Assembly: GCA_045430305.1 (NCBI GenBank)
Contig: JAILXW010000002.1
Span: 620,001-684,000 of the forward strand
DNA: 64,000 nt
From: Agarilytica sp045430305
GTDB lineage: Bacteria; Pseudomonadota; Gammaproteobacteria; Pseudomonadales; Cellvibrionaceae
Direction of reading: 5' to 3'
This document shows, piece by piece, positions 8,110 to 15,966 of this stretch. Position numbers and translations under genes: made by a program. The notes under the pieces were generated by a model. The model saw only the letters and a list, made by a program, of their open reading frames with translations. It did not search any database and had not been told where the DNA came from. Numbering within the stretch: position 1 is the stretch's first letter; every line of letters starts with the position of its first letter.

Positions 8110-9945
8110 TTACTGATTTGTATTGCCGGTACCATCATCTAAGAACCCGCGAAGGTGGTCTGAGCGTGATGGGTGGCGCAGTTTACGTAATGCTTTAGCT
8201 TCAATTTGACGAATACGTTCGCGTGTTACGTCAAACTGTTTACCGACTTCTTCTAATGTGTGGTCGGTATTCATGTCGATGCCGAAGCGCATGCGAAGCA
8301 CTTTTGCTTCTCGTGCGGTCAGGCCGGCAAGTACTGACTTGGTAGATTCTTGTAAGCCTTGAGATGTTGCGCATTCAATTGGTGATGTAATTGCAACGTC
8401 TTCAATAAAGTCACCTAGGTGCGAATCTTCATCGTCGCCAATTGGGGTTTCCATTGAAATGGGCTCTTTGGCGATTTTAAGGACTTTGCGGATTTTATCT
8501 TCCGGCATTTCCATGCGCTCGCCCAATTCTTCTGGGGTAGGTTCGCGCCCCATTTCTTGTAGCATTTGGCGCGAGATACGATTAAGTTTATTAATCGTTT
8601 CAATCATGTGCACAGGAATACGAATGGTACGAGCTTGGTCAGCGATTGAACGAGTAATCGCCTGGCGGATCCACCAAGTTGCATAGGTCGAGAATTTATA
8701 GCCTCGGCGATATTCAAACTTGTCTACCGCTTTCATTAGGCCAATGTTGCCTTCTTGAATTAGGTCGAGAAATTGCAAACCACGGTTGGTGTATTTTTTC
8801 GCGATAGAAATTACAAGACGAAGGTTGGCTTCGACCATTTCTTTTTTCGCGCGGCGAGCTTTCGCTTCACCGATCGACATGCGGCGGTTGATTTCTTTCA
8901 CCATCGAAAGATCCAGCCCGGTTTCTTCTTCAATTGCCATCAGTTTACGCTGGCTACGAAGAACTTCTTCTGCGAAAGGGCGTAATGAGTCTGAGTAGTC
9001 ACGCTTTTTGGCGATGATGTCAGGAATCCAGGCGTCATTGTTTTCGTTGCCGGGAAATTCTTTTACGAAGGTTTTTCGTGGCATACCGGCATTGCGAACA
9101 CATAAGCGCATAATGCTTCGTTCGTCTTTGCGAACGCGAGTTAAAGTTTCACGAGCGGCATTATAGATAGGGTCAAACTGGCGCGGTGGTAATTTAAAGA
9201 ACTTAAATACTTCGCCTAACTCTTCGAGAGCTTTTTCCGCTTGTTTACTTTCGCGGCCGTTTTTCTCAATTACTTTGTTTGCTTTTGTTAGCGCTTTACG
9301 AACTTCATCGAAGCGCTCTTTAGCATATTCTGGGTCGATACCAGTGTTGGCTTCTTCGTCATCGTCGTCGTCATCAGTCTTTTTCGCGCTGCTGTCGATG
9401 GGGGTGGCGGCCTGCACTTCGTCGGCAGGGTCAAGCCAACCGGCAATCACGTCGCTTAAGCGGCGTTCGCCTTTTTCTACCATGTCGAACTCATCCATGA
9501 TTTTTTGCACGGTGCCGGGCCAGTAGGCGAGGGCGTGCATTAATTCACGAATGCCTTCTTCAATACGTTTAGCGATGGCGATTTCGCCTTCGCGCGTAAG
9601 CAGTTCCACGGTACCCATTTCACGCATGTACATACGTACTGGGTCGGTGGTGCGGCCTGCTTCGGTTTCCACTGCGGCGAGTGCGGCGGCGGCTTCGGCT
9701 GCTGCAATTTCGTCTGTGGTCTGATTTTCGCCATCCGTCATTAACAATTCATCGGCATCGGGTGCAACTTCGTACACGCGAATACCCATGTCGTTAATCA
9801 TCTGGATGATGTCTTCGACCTGATCTGGATCGGAGATGTCATCAGGCAGGTGGTCATTGACCTCATCATACGTTAGGTAGCCCTGTTCACGGCCACGGTT
9901 GATGAGATCTTTAATGCGAGATTGGTTTTGACCTTGGTCGCTCAT
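8110..9945 (-). CDS. rpoD: RNA polymerase primary sigma factor (sigma-70)
   Basis: 611 residues, close to the 613 of E. coli RpoD. Region 1.1 spans residues 1-80. Region 1.2 starts at RTTDPVRMYMREMG (98-111). A non-conserved acidic insert contains six aspartates at 191-196. Regions 2.1-2.4 include YKFSTYATWWIRQAITRSI for -10 recognition and melting. Region 4.2 has the HTH LEEVGKQFDVTRERIRQIE, ending in KALRKLRHPSRS. The ATG at 9945 follows CAGGAAG. It directs core polymerase to housekeeping promoters. It is the last protein gene of the rpsU-yqeY-dnaG-rpoD operon, 138 bases after dnaG. Confidence 0.99.
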   Translation of the reverse strand: MSDQGQNQSRIKDLINRGREQGYLTYDEVNDHLPDDISDPDQVEDIIQMINDMGIRVYEVAPDADELLMTDGENQTTDEIAAAEAAAALAAVETEAGRTTDPVRMYMREMGTVELLTREGEIAIAKRIEEGIRELMHALAYWPGTVQKIMDEFDMVEKGERRLSDVIAGWLDPADEVQAATPIDSSAKKTDDDDDDEEANTGIDPEYAKERFDEVRKALTKANKVIEKNGRESKQAEKALEELGEVFKFFKLPPRQFDPIYNAARETLTRVRKDERSIMRLCVRNAGMPRKTFVKEFPGNENNDAWIPDIIAKKRDYSDSLRPFAEEVLRSQRKLMAIEEETGLDLSMVKEINRRMSIGEAKARRAKKEMVEANLRLVISIAKKYTNRGLQFLDLIQEGNIGLMKAVDKFEYRRGYKFSTYATWWIRQAITRSIADQARTIRIPVHMIETINKLNRISRQMLQEMGREPTPEELGERMEMPEDKIRKVLKIAKEPISMETPIGDDEDSHLGDFIEDVAITSPIECATSQGLQESTKSVLAGLTAREAKVLRMRFGIDMNTDHTLEEVGKQFDVTRERIRQIEAKALRKLRHPSRSDHLRGFLDDGTGNTNQ

Positions 9946-10083
9946 TAAGCTTCCTGTAACGTTATGATAATTTGGCGGATTTTGGCGAGCCGGCGATTAT
10001 AGCGGGATATGGTGGCGGCTTCTATAAATTCAATGTTTTTGGAGGGGAAATTTGCCAGTTTTCTTTGGCTATAGTGACTCAGT

Positions 10084-12027
10084 CTAGGAAGCGGTAAGTT
10101 CAATGAGCCTTTGGCGCTCTGTTTCACTGAGGTTGGCGAGGCCGCGGGCCTTGAGTTGGGCTATTTCAGCCTGTTTTGTATTCAATTCCTGTTTTTCTTC
10201 GATGTTCTGCAGTGCTTCTGTTAATTCTTGCAGCGGATTGTAGGTTTTCACCGCTTTTACGGAGCTTAGTACTTGGTTTGCCATTAGGTTGGCAAGGCTC
10301 TTCTGAGCCTCTATGCCTTTTGTTCCGCCCCAGTACCCCAAAATATTGTTGAAGTTGCTGTTCGGGCGTTGCTTCAGGTAGCGCATGATTTCATGCAGGC
10401 ACTGAATGTCGGGGTCGGCAATTTGCTCAAGTTCGGGTGTGTGTTCCAGTTTACTGAGCAATGCCGGGTCTTCAAGAATGAGAATGGTGGCGAGCTTGGC
10501 GGGGGTTAGTGCTACGTTGGATTTTCGTTCAGGAGTTTTTTCACGAACGGAGGCGGGCGGGGTGTCTCTGTATTCGGGCAACGGTGCATCAGGAACATGT
10601 TGAGGGGCTTGGTATTGTGGTGCGTCGTTTGTGAGAGGTTCATGTTCGGCTGAGGCGTTTAGCGGCTCTTGTTTTTCTGCGCTTCTTTGTTCGGGAGAAG
10701 GCTTTGCTTGGCTCGCTGCGACGAGCTCAATTTTTTCTTGTTGCAACTCATTTAACACTTCGCGCGAAAGGCCGGTACGTTTCGCGAGGTTATCGAACAT
10801 GAGCTCTTTGAATATGCCAGAGGGTAATTGCGCAATTAACGGGGCGGCAATTTTGCTGAAGCGCGCGCGGCCGTCCATGGTGTTAATGTCGATGCCGTCC
10901 GCACAGACGTCGAATAAAAACTCTTCTAAAGGAACGGCCCGTTTAGTTTGGGCGATAAAGCGGTCGTTACCAATTTGGCGTACCAGGCTATCGGGGTCTT
11001 GGCCTTCGGGCAGGAATAGGAATTTGATTTGGCGGCCATCTTCCATGGCGCTAAGAGAGTTTTGTAGAGCGCGCTTTGCCGCAGTTCGGCCTGCGTTGTC
11101 GCCATCAAAACAAAAACAGACTTCGCTCACATAGCGAAAAGCCAGTTTAAGGTGCTCTTCGCCACAGGCGGTGCCGAGTGTGGCTACGGCATTATAAATT
11201 CCGTATTGCGCCAGCGCGATGACATCCATATAGCCTTCGACCACAAGTAACGATGAGAGATCGCGTTGTTTATTCGCTTCAAATAAGCCATACAGCTCAC
11301 GGCCTTTGTGGAAGACGTCTGTTTCAGGGGAGTTTAAATACTTGGGTTTGTCATCGCCCAGTACACGGCCGCCGAACCCGATGACTCGGCCACGGGTATC
11401 ACGAATAGGAAAGGTGATGCGGTGGCGAAATCGGTCGTAGGTTTTACGCGCTTCTTCTTTATGAATGACCAGGCCTGCATCGACCAGAAGGCCTACCTGT
11501 TCTTCGTTGCTACCTAGACCGACGAGCAGGTTATCGTACCCCGGCGGGGCAAAACCTAAACCGAATGCTTTTGCGATGTGGCCGCTTAGCCCGCGGTTTT
11601 GTAAATAGCGAACAGGGAGGTGTTTCTGGGGGTGGTTTCGCAGCCTTTCTTGGTAAAAGTCGGAGGCTTTTTCAAGGGTCTCGTATAGCTTTTTACGTTT
11701 GAAGTCTTGCTTGTCTTGGCCGACATTTTTTTCGCGTGGAACTTCAACCCCAGCGGTTTTAGCTAAAGATTCAACGGCTTCAACAAAACCATCGCGATCG
11801 AACTCCATAACAAAGCCAAGCGCGTTACCACTAGCGCCACAGCCAAAGCAGTAATAAAACTGTTTGTCGGGGCTAACAGTAAAAGAAGGTGTTTTTTCTT
11901 GATGGAAGGGGCAGCAAGCGGAGTAGTTTTTTCCGGCCTTTTTGAGCTTTACGCGGCTATCGACCACGCTGACGATATCGAGTCGGGCGAGTAGATCGTC
12001 AATAAAGGATTGGGGAATGCGGCTCAT
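10084..12027 (-). CDS. dnaG: DNA primase
   Basis: 647 residues; synthesises RNA primers for replication and is recruited by DnaB. The N-terminal CHC2 zinc ribbon uses C39, H42, C60 and C63 (CCPFHQEKTPSF ... YYCFGCG). The catalytic TOPRIM core has LLVVEGYMDVIAL with the metal-binding glutamate and FCFDGDNAGR with the acidic pair. A Pro/Glu-rich linker at about 430-500 precedes the C-terminal DnaB-interaction helical domain. Length is somewhat above E. coli (581), mainly because of the linker. No strong Shine-Dalgarno precedes the ATG at 12027. Second to last in the macromolecular-synthesis operon. Confidence 0.98.
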   Translation of the reverse strand: MSRIPQSFIDDLLARLDIVSVVDSRVKLKKAGKNYSACCPFHQEKTPSFTVSPDKQFYYCFGCGASGNALGFVMEFDRDGFVEAVESLAKTAGVEVPREKNVGQDKQDFKRKKLYETLEKASDFYQERLRNHPQKHLPVRYLQNRGLSGHIAKAFGLGFAPPGYDNLLVGLGSNEEQVGLLVDAGLVIHKEEARKTYDRFRHRITFPIRDTRGRVIGFGGRVLGDDKPKYLNSPETDVFHKGRELYGLFEANKQRDLSSLLVVEGYMDVIALAQYGIYNAVATLGTACGEEHLKLAFRYVSEVCFCFDGDNAGRTAAKRALQNSLSAMEDGRQIKFLFLPEGQDPDSLVRQIGNDRFIAQTKRAVPLEEFLFDVCADGIDINTMDGRARFSKIAAPLIAQLPSGIFKELMFDNLAKRTGLSREVLNELQQEKIELVAASQAKPSPEQRSAEKQEPLNASAEHEPLTNDAPQYQAPQHVPDAPLPEYRDTPPASVREKTPERKSNVALTPAKLATILILEDPALLSKLEHTPELEQIADPDIQCLHEIMRYLKQRPNSNFNNILGYWGGTKGIEAQKSLANLMANQVLSSVKAVKTYNPLQELTEALQNIEEKQELNTKQAEIAQLKARGLANLSETERQRLIELTAS

Positions 12028-12118
12028 TGGCCAATACTATCGGCAATACGTTTAAGTGGAAAGGGGGGCGTTGTTAGCGAAACGTGAGAAATCGAGAGAA
12101 AGATAGTGTTGCTGAAAA

Positions 12119-12568
12119 TTAGCCTAATTCGGCTTTGACGATTTTGCTTACTTCGCCCATATCGCCACGGCCTTGAACCTTGGGCTTAACGATGGCCATT
12201 ACGGCACCCATTTGCGCCATGGTAGTAGCGCCAGTTTCTGCAATGGCTGCTTTTACGATCGCTGCAATCTCATCTGTACTAAGGGCCGCAGGCAGAAAGT
12301 TTTGGATCACGGTGATTTCGAAGGCTTCGATTTCAGCGAGATCGTCGCGATCAGCGTCACGATATTGTTTTTCTGAGTCTTTGCGCTGCTTTAACTGTTT
12401 GTCGAGCACGGCCAGAACGCGGGCGTCATCTAGTTCGATGCGCTCATCTACTTCAATTTTTTTGAACTCAGACATCATCGTACGCAATACCGCCAGGCGC
12501 TCTTTTTCTTTCGCGCGCATAGCTTCTTTGACTGCAGTTGCGACGGTACTTTTGATGTCACTGGCCAT
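12119..12568 (-). CDS. yqeY: GatB/YqeY-domain protein
   Basis: 149 residues matching the YqeY family, related to the tRNA-binding tail of GatB amidotransferase. Typical patches are AMRAKEKERLAVLRTMMSE near the N-terminus and TMAQMGAVMAIVKPKVQGR near the C-terminus. RBS AAGGCACC precedes the ATG. Located between rpsU and dnaG, as in Pseudomonas. Molecular role is not well established; a tRNA-linked role is inferred from the fold. Confidence 0.95.
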   Translation of the reverse strand: MASDIKSTVATAVKEAMRAKEKERLAVLRTMMSEFKKIEVDERIELDDARVLAVLDKQLKQRKDSEKQYRDADRDDLAEIEAFEITVIQNFLPAALSTDEIAAIVKAAIAETGATTMAQMGAVMAIVKPKVQGRGDMGEVSKIVKAELG

Positions 12569-12612
12569 AATGGTGCCTTGCTGAAGTTCTGTGAAGAAGA
12601 GCTTGCCTGAAA

Positions 12613-12642
12613 CAAAAAATGCTTCTTTTTTGAAAGAAGCAT
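12613..12642 (-). terminator. Intrinsic terminator/attenuator between rpsU and yqeY-dnaG-rpoD
   Basis: On the minus strand ATGCTTCTTT-CAA-AAAAGAAGCAT is followed by TTTTTTG. It lies about 65 bases after rpsU. The E. coli macromolecular-synthesis operon also has a partial terminator between rpsU and dnaG that lowers primase expression relative to S21, so a similar role is likely. Confidence 0.85.
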
Positions 12643-12705
12643 CTTGTTTAGTGTGCGAGAGGTGTAACTAACGTATAACGCTAGCGACGTCTGGCAATAC
12701 AGGGT

Positions 12706-12921
12706 TTAGTACATGCGTTGGAACTTGCGGTTCTCACGTTGTACTTTCTTCGCGTGGCGCTTCACTGCTGCAGCGGCTTTACGCTTACGTACAGAAGTTG
12801 GCTTCTCATAGAATTCGCGGCGGCGAACCTCGGCCAAAATGCCAGCTTTTTCGCAAGAACGCTTGAAGCGGCGCAATGCAACGTCAAATGGTTCGTTTTC
12901 TTTCAGTTTTACTGAAGGCAT
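12706..12921 (-). CDS. rpsU: 30S ribosomal protein S21
   Basis: 71 residues, the exact family length. The motif ENEPFDVALRRFKRSCEKAG and a basic arginine/lysine-rich tail ending FQRMY identify S21. It binds late on the 30S subunit and supports mRNA base-pairing at initiation. CAGGAAT precedes the ATG. First gene of the operon, with a promoter about 160 bases upstream and a terminator just after it. Confidence 0.99.
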   Translation of the reverse strand: MPSVKLKENEPFDVALRRFKRSCEKAGILAEVRRREFYEKPTSVRKRKAAAAVKRHAKKVQRENRKFQRMY

Positions 12922-13239
12922 AAATATTCCTGTATTGGAAAATTGTTTAATCTTTATTTTAGAGTCTCACAGGCGATTTGCCGTGCTTCTCAAAAGCGCT
13001 CTTGGCAACTATTCAGCGTGATCTGTATATACGACACGCTATGCGGCTTACAAAGAGTGGGCCCAAATTAGGGTGGCGAATGATATACATATAGTATCTG
13101 CTCTGCAAGGTTTTTGCCCATGGAAAGGGGGTGATAGGAGTAAATCAGGGGTGTGTGGACGTGTTGTGAGCGGTAAAAGGTGGTATGGTCGCGTTTTTCC
13201 ATCATTGTCCTAAAAATCTAAGCAAATTTTACCCTCCTG
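12922..13239. other. Divergent promoter region between rpsU and tsaD
   Basis: A 318-base non-coding gap holding the rpsU promoter on the minus strand and, presumably, the tsaD promoter. It also has a 6-bp inverted repeat AGCGTG/CACGCT (13015-13020 and 13035-13040) flanking CTGTATATACGA. No additional gene seen. Confidence 0.5.
13080..13108 (-). promoter_or_regulatory. Candidate sigma-70 promoter of the rpsU operon
   Basis: On the minus strand: TTGCAG (13108-13103), a 17-base spacer, then TATCAT (13085-13080). It agrees with TTGACA/TATAAT at 4/6 and 5/6 positions with ideal spacing. Predicted start is near 13073, giving a leader of about 150 bases before rpsU. Seen by eye only. Confidence 0.55.
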
Positions 13240-14286
13240 ATGCGTGTTCTCGGCATAGAAACTTCTTGCGATGAAACTGGTGTCGCTATCTACGATAGCG
13301 AAGCGGGCTTGTTGGGCCATGCTTTATATAGCCAGGTCGCCTTACATAGTGAATATGGCGGTGTCGTGCCGGAATTGGCATCTCGCGACCATGTGCGTAA
13401 ATTACTGCCGATGATTGATCAGTTGCTTGACCAGCATGGCCTCAAGGGCGAGATAGACGGCATTGCCTACACCAGCGGCCCAGGTTTAATCGGGGCTTTA
13501 TTAGTGGGGTCTTGTTTGGGCCGTTCGCTGGCCTACGCTTGGGGTTGCCCTAGTATTGGTGTTCATCATATGGAAGGGCACCTGCTTGCCCCTTTGTTAG
13601 AACCGAAACCTCCTGCATTCCCTTTCGTGGCGCTTTTGGTATCGGGGGGGCATACCCAGCTAGTTTGCGTGAATGGTATTGGCAAATATGAATTATTGGG
13701 TGAGTCGGTCGACGACGCAGCCGGAGAGGCCTTTGATAAGTGCGCAAAAATGCTGGACTTAGACTACCCCGGTGGGCCGCAAGTGGCCAAGTTGGCAGAA
13801 AAAGGCGATGTGAAACGTTTTGAGTTTCCGCGCCCTATGACAAACAAGCCCGGTTTGAACTTCAGTTTTAGTGGTTTAAAAACCTTCACGCTAAATACCG
13901 TTACAGAGCACGCATTGGAAGATGGTTTGCCCAATGAGCAAACATGTGCAGACATCGCGACCGCGTTCCAAGAGGCGGTGGTAGATACCCTGGTCATAAA
14001 ATGTAGGCGCGCACTCAAGCATTGCGATATGAATACTTTAGTGATTGCCGGTGGTGTAAGTGCTAATTCACGATTGCGTGAAAAGCTAGAAAGCGCTTTG
14101 GCGAAAGAAAACAAAAAAGTCTTTTACGCACGTCATGAATTTTGTACTGACAACGGTGCGATGATCGCTTTCGCTGGTTGCCAGCGTTTGCTCGTGGGGC
14201 AGGCCGACTCAAACACGCTTTCGATTGATGCAAAAGCCCGCTGGCCTTTAGATTCTTTGCCTGCGCTCGATGCGCAAAAGTTCTGA
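13240..14286 (+). CDS. tsaD: tRNA N6-threonylcarbamoyladenosine transferase
   Basis: 348 residues. With TsaB and TsaE it transfers threonylcarbamoyl from TC-AMP to A37 of ANN-decoding tRNAs in the cytoplasm. The ASKHA-fold nucleotide-binding patch is GIETSCDETGVAIYD (5-19); the metal-binding HxxxH is in GVHHMEGHLLAP (H110 and H114); DDAAGEAFDKCAKML and the C-terminal TDNGAMIAFAG are also present. Start ATG at 13240 with only a weak Shine-Dalgarno. In Pseudomonas plsY lies between this gene and folB; here it is missing. Confidence 0.98.
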   Translation: MRVLGIETSCDETGVAIYDSEAGLLGHALYSQVALHSEYGGVVPELASRDHVRKLLPMIDQLLDQHGLKGEIDGIAYTSGPGLIGALLVGSCLGRSLAYAWGCPSIGVHHMEGHLLAPLLEPKPPAFPFVALLVSGGHTQLVCVNGIGKYELLGESVDDAAGEAFDKCAKMLDLDYPGGPQVAKLAEKGDVKRFEFPRPMTNKPGLNFSFSGLKTFTLNTVTEHALEDGLPNEQTCADIATAFQEAVVDTLVIKCRRALKHCDMNTLVIAGGVSANSRLREKLESALAKENKKVFYARHEFCTDNGAMIAFAGCQRLLVGQADSNTLSIDAKARWPLDSLPALDAQKF

Positions 14287-14297
14287 TGGTGATATGA

Positions 14298-14660
14298 GTG
14301 GCTGACATCGTCATTGAAAAGTTAAAAGTTTCCGCCATCGTCGGCATTATGGATTGGGAGCGCTGTGTAGAGCAGGAGCTTCTAGTCGATCTTAAATTGA
14401 CTTGCGATATTGAAAAGGCCGCGCTATCAAAAAATATTGACGATGCGATCGATTATTCGGCAGTGTGTGAGGTGTTAGAGGCGTTTATTCAAGAGAAAAA
14501 ATTCTTGCTTTTGGAAACCTTATTAGAAGAGTGTAGTAATTATCTTCTTGATCGCTTCTCTATAGAAAAAATCTTTATGCGTTGTATGAAAACACAAGTA
14601 TTGCCGAACACTTCAGGTGTGGGCATTGAAATTGAAAAGCGTTCACGGGCAAATATATAG
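14298..14660 (+). CDS. folB: Dihydroneopterin aldolase
   Basis: 120 residues, the usual FolB length. It converts dihydroneopterin to 6-hydroxymethyl-dihydropterin in folate synthesis. Family signs are GIMDWERCVEQ near residue 16 (catalytic Glu in this stretch), DYSAVCE at about 53, and LLETLLEE, with a C-terminal substrate lysine region (KTQVLPNTSGVGIEIEK). Start is GTG at 14298, 11 bases after tsaD. Followed 47 bases later by folK, the next step of the pathway. Confidence 0.95.
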   Translation: MADIVIEKLKVSAIVGIMDWERCVEQELLVDLKLTCDIEKAALSKNIDDAIDYSAVCEVLEAFIQEKKFLLLETLLEECSNYLLDRFSIEKIFMRCMKTQVLPNTSGVGIEIEKRSRANI

Positions 14661-14707
14661 CGTGTATGCAGATTGATAGCTGACTTAACTAAATAGAGTT
14701 TCTAAAT

Positions 14708-15229
14708 TTGGCAAAAGTAGTTTTAGGTGTTGGCAGCAACATCAACCGTGAAGAAAATATTCTTAGTGGTTTAGAAAGCTTGCAAGAGTTTGTAAGTGCG
14801 TTTCGTACATCGAGTACATTTGAAAGCCCCGCATTCGGTTTTTATGGCGCTAACTTTTTTAATCTCGTTGTCTCGGGAGAGTGTCATATGTCGCTCAGGG
14901 AATTGGCTGCGCGGTTGCGAGAAATCGAATATGAACATGGTCGATTGCCTGACGCTGAAAAGTTTTCTTCGCGCTATTTAGATATAGATATTTTGCTCTA
15001 CGGCGATAAGTGTGGTGAGTGTGACGGGGTTAAGCTTCCTCGCTCAGAAATACTAGAACAAGCCTATGTGTTACGGCCGCTCGCTGAGCTAGAGCCTAGT
15101 ATGTGCCACCCTGAATTAAATACAGATTTCGACACGCTATGGGCTCAGTTTCAAGGGAATGCGAAGCTTTGGCGAAGTGATTTTCAGGTAATCATCGGCA
15201 GTGTTGTTTCCAACGCAGAGCTAGCCTAG
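14708..15229 (+). CDS. folK: 2-amino-4-hydroxy-6-hydroxymethyldihydropteridine diphosphokinase
   Basis: 173 residues. It transfers pyrophosphate from ATP to the FolB product. N-terminal VVLGVGSNINREENI, the central FFNLVV, and the metal-binding RYLDIDILLYG (two aspartates), then PR-E-AYVLRPLAEL, are all HPPK signatures. Start is an unusual TTG at 14708, the only start that keeps the complete first strand. Pairs with folB upstream. Confidence 0.95.
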   Translation: MAKVVLGVGSNINREENILSGLESLQEFVSAFRTSSTFESPAFGFYGANFFNLVVSGECHMSLRELAARLREIEYEHGRLPDAEKFSSRYLDIDILLYGDKCGECDGVKLPRSEILEQAYVLRPLAELEPSMCHPELNTDFDTLWAQFQGNAKLWRSDFQVIIGSVVSNAELA

Positions 15230-15231
15230 AA

Positions 15232-15251
15232 CATTTCCGTTTGGAAATGTA
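15232..15251. other. Small inverted repeat after folK
   Basis: ACATTTCC-GTTT-GGAAATGT, directly after the folK stop. There is no T-tract on the plus strand. It may protect the folK mRNA 3' end or act as a weak terminator between the convergent folK and hsp20 genes. Confidence 0.4.
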
Positions 15252-15336
15252 CGATTAGGATTGATTTGTTAGCGGTGTGTTAAACCCATCCTTGGGGTTG
15301 AACATCCTTTCCTGTGCTCTAGGGGGCGTATCCGCG

Positions 15337-15771
15337 TTAGCGGACATCTATTCGCTTGCTTTGAGACGTTTCCTCGCCGACCTTTGGAGCAATAACCTTT
15401 AGCACGCCATCTTTAAACTCAGCATGAATGTCGCTCTCTTGCACTTGTGATCCAAGATCGAAGCTGCGATAAAACGTGCCGTAGCGACGTTCTTGTCGAA
15501 TCACTTTTCCATTTTCTTCTTCGGTGCTTTCTTGTTTTGTTTCTGCTTGCAAAGAAAGAATACCGTTTTCAAGATTTACGTGAATATCCTCCTTTTTTAC
15601 ACCAGGCAATTCAGCGGCTATTTCATACTTTCCTTCATGTTCGCTGATGTCGACTCTAGGAGCGAAGGTGGTCATATCCTTTGTTTCTGTTGAAGGCCAC
15701 ATAGCCCCCATGTTGCTGGGAGAGAAAAACGAATCTAAATCGAACAATCTGCTTCTTGGTACTAGGCTCAT
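15337..15771 (-). CDS. Small heat-shock protein, Hsp20/alpha-crystallin family
   Basis: 144 residues. N-terminal arm 1-38; alpha-crystallin domain about 39-132, with EIAAELPGVKKEDIHVNLE and GTFYRSFDLGSQVQ; the A-x-x-x-n-GVLKV signature is FKDGVLKVIAPK; the C-terminal I-x-V anchor is RIDV. It binds unfolding proteins as oligomers, independent of ATP. Strong RBS GGAGG before the ATG. A promoter-like element and a leader hairpin lie upstream, which may explain its control. Confidence 0.96.
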   Translation of the reverse strand: MSLVPRSRLFDLDSFFSPSNMGAMWPSTETKDMTTFAPRVDISEHEGKYEIAAELPGVKKEDIHVNLENGILSLQAETKQESTEEENGKVIRQERRYGTFYRSFDLGSQVQESDIHAEFKDGVLKVIAPKVGEETSQSKRIDVR

Positions 15772-15802
15772 ATTTTATCCTCCTTAGTTTAACTGAGTGG
15801 CT

Positions 15803-15856
15803 GGCGGTAGCCATTCATACCTGAATATTCTTCCGTGTTTTCTTTCTGCTACCGCC
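15803..15856 (-). promoter_or_regulatory. Leader hairpin in the hsp20 5' untranslated region
   Basis: A perfect 9-bp inverted repeat GGCGGTAGC/GCTACCGCC (15803-15811 and 15848-15856) encloses 36 bases. On the minus strand it starts right where transcription from the predicted promoter would begin, and ends about 20 bases before the Shine-Dalgarno GGAGG. It may be an RNA thermometer, a 5' stabilising hairpin or an operator. Function is inference. Confidence 0.5.
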
Positions 15857-15863
15857 TTCCACG

Positions 15864-15892
15864 CTTATATTGTGTTAAATAAAAAGGGTAAA
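15864..15892 (-). promoter_or_regulatory. Candidate sigma-70-like promoter of hsp20
   Basis: On the minus strand: TTTACC (15892-15887), a 17-base spacer, then TATAAG (15869-15864). Predicted start near 15857, at the foot of the leader hairpin. A sigma-32 promoter was looked for and not clearly found. Confidence 0.45.
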
Positions 15893-15966
15893 TATGTTGC
15901 CTTAGATCAATTTTTTAATATGCTTTTAATATGGAAAAGAAATAAATGGAATTGGTTAATATGGTT

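Noticed and set aside
13015..13040. Possible LexA box before the rpsU operon
   Set aside because: CTGTATATA is only a half-site; the CAG half expected after N10 is missing.
15870..15920. Sigma-32 promoter for hsp20
   Set aside because: TTGATC and CCCTTTTTA are present but the spacing and the CCCCAT-like -10 are poor; the sigma-70-like pair fits better.
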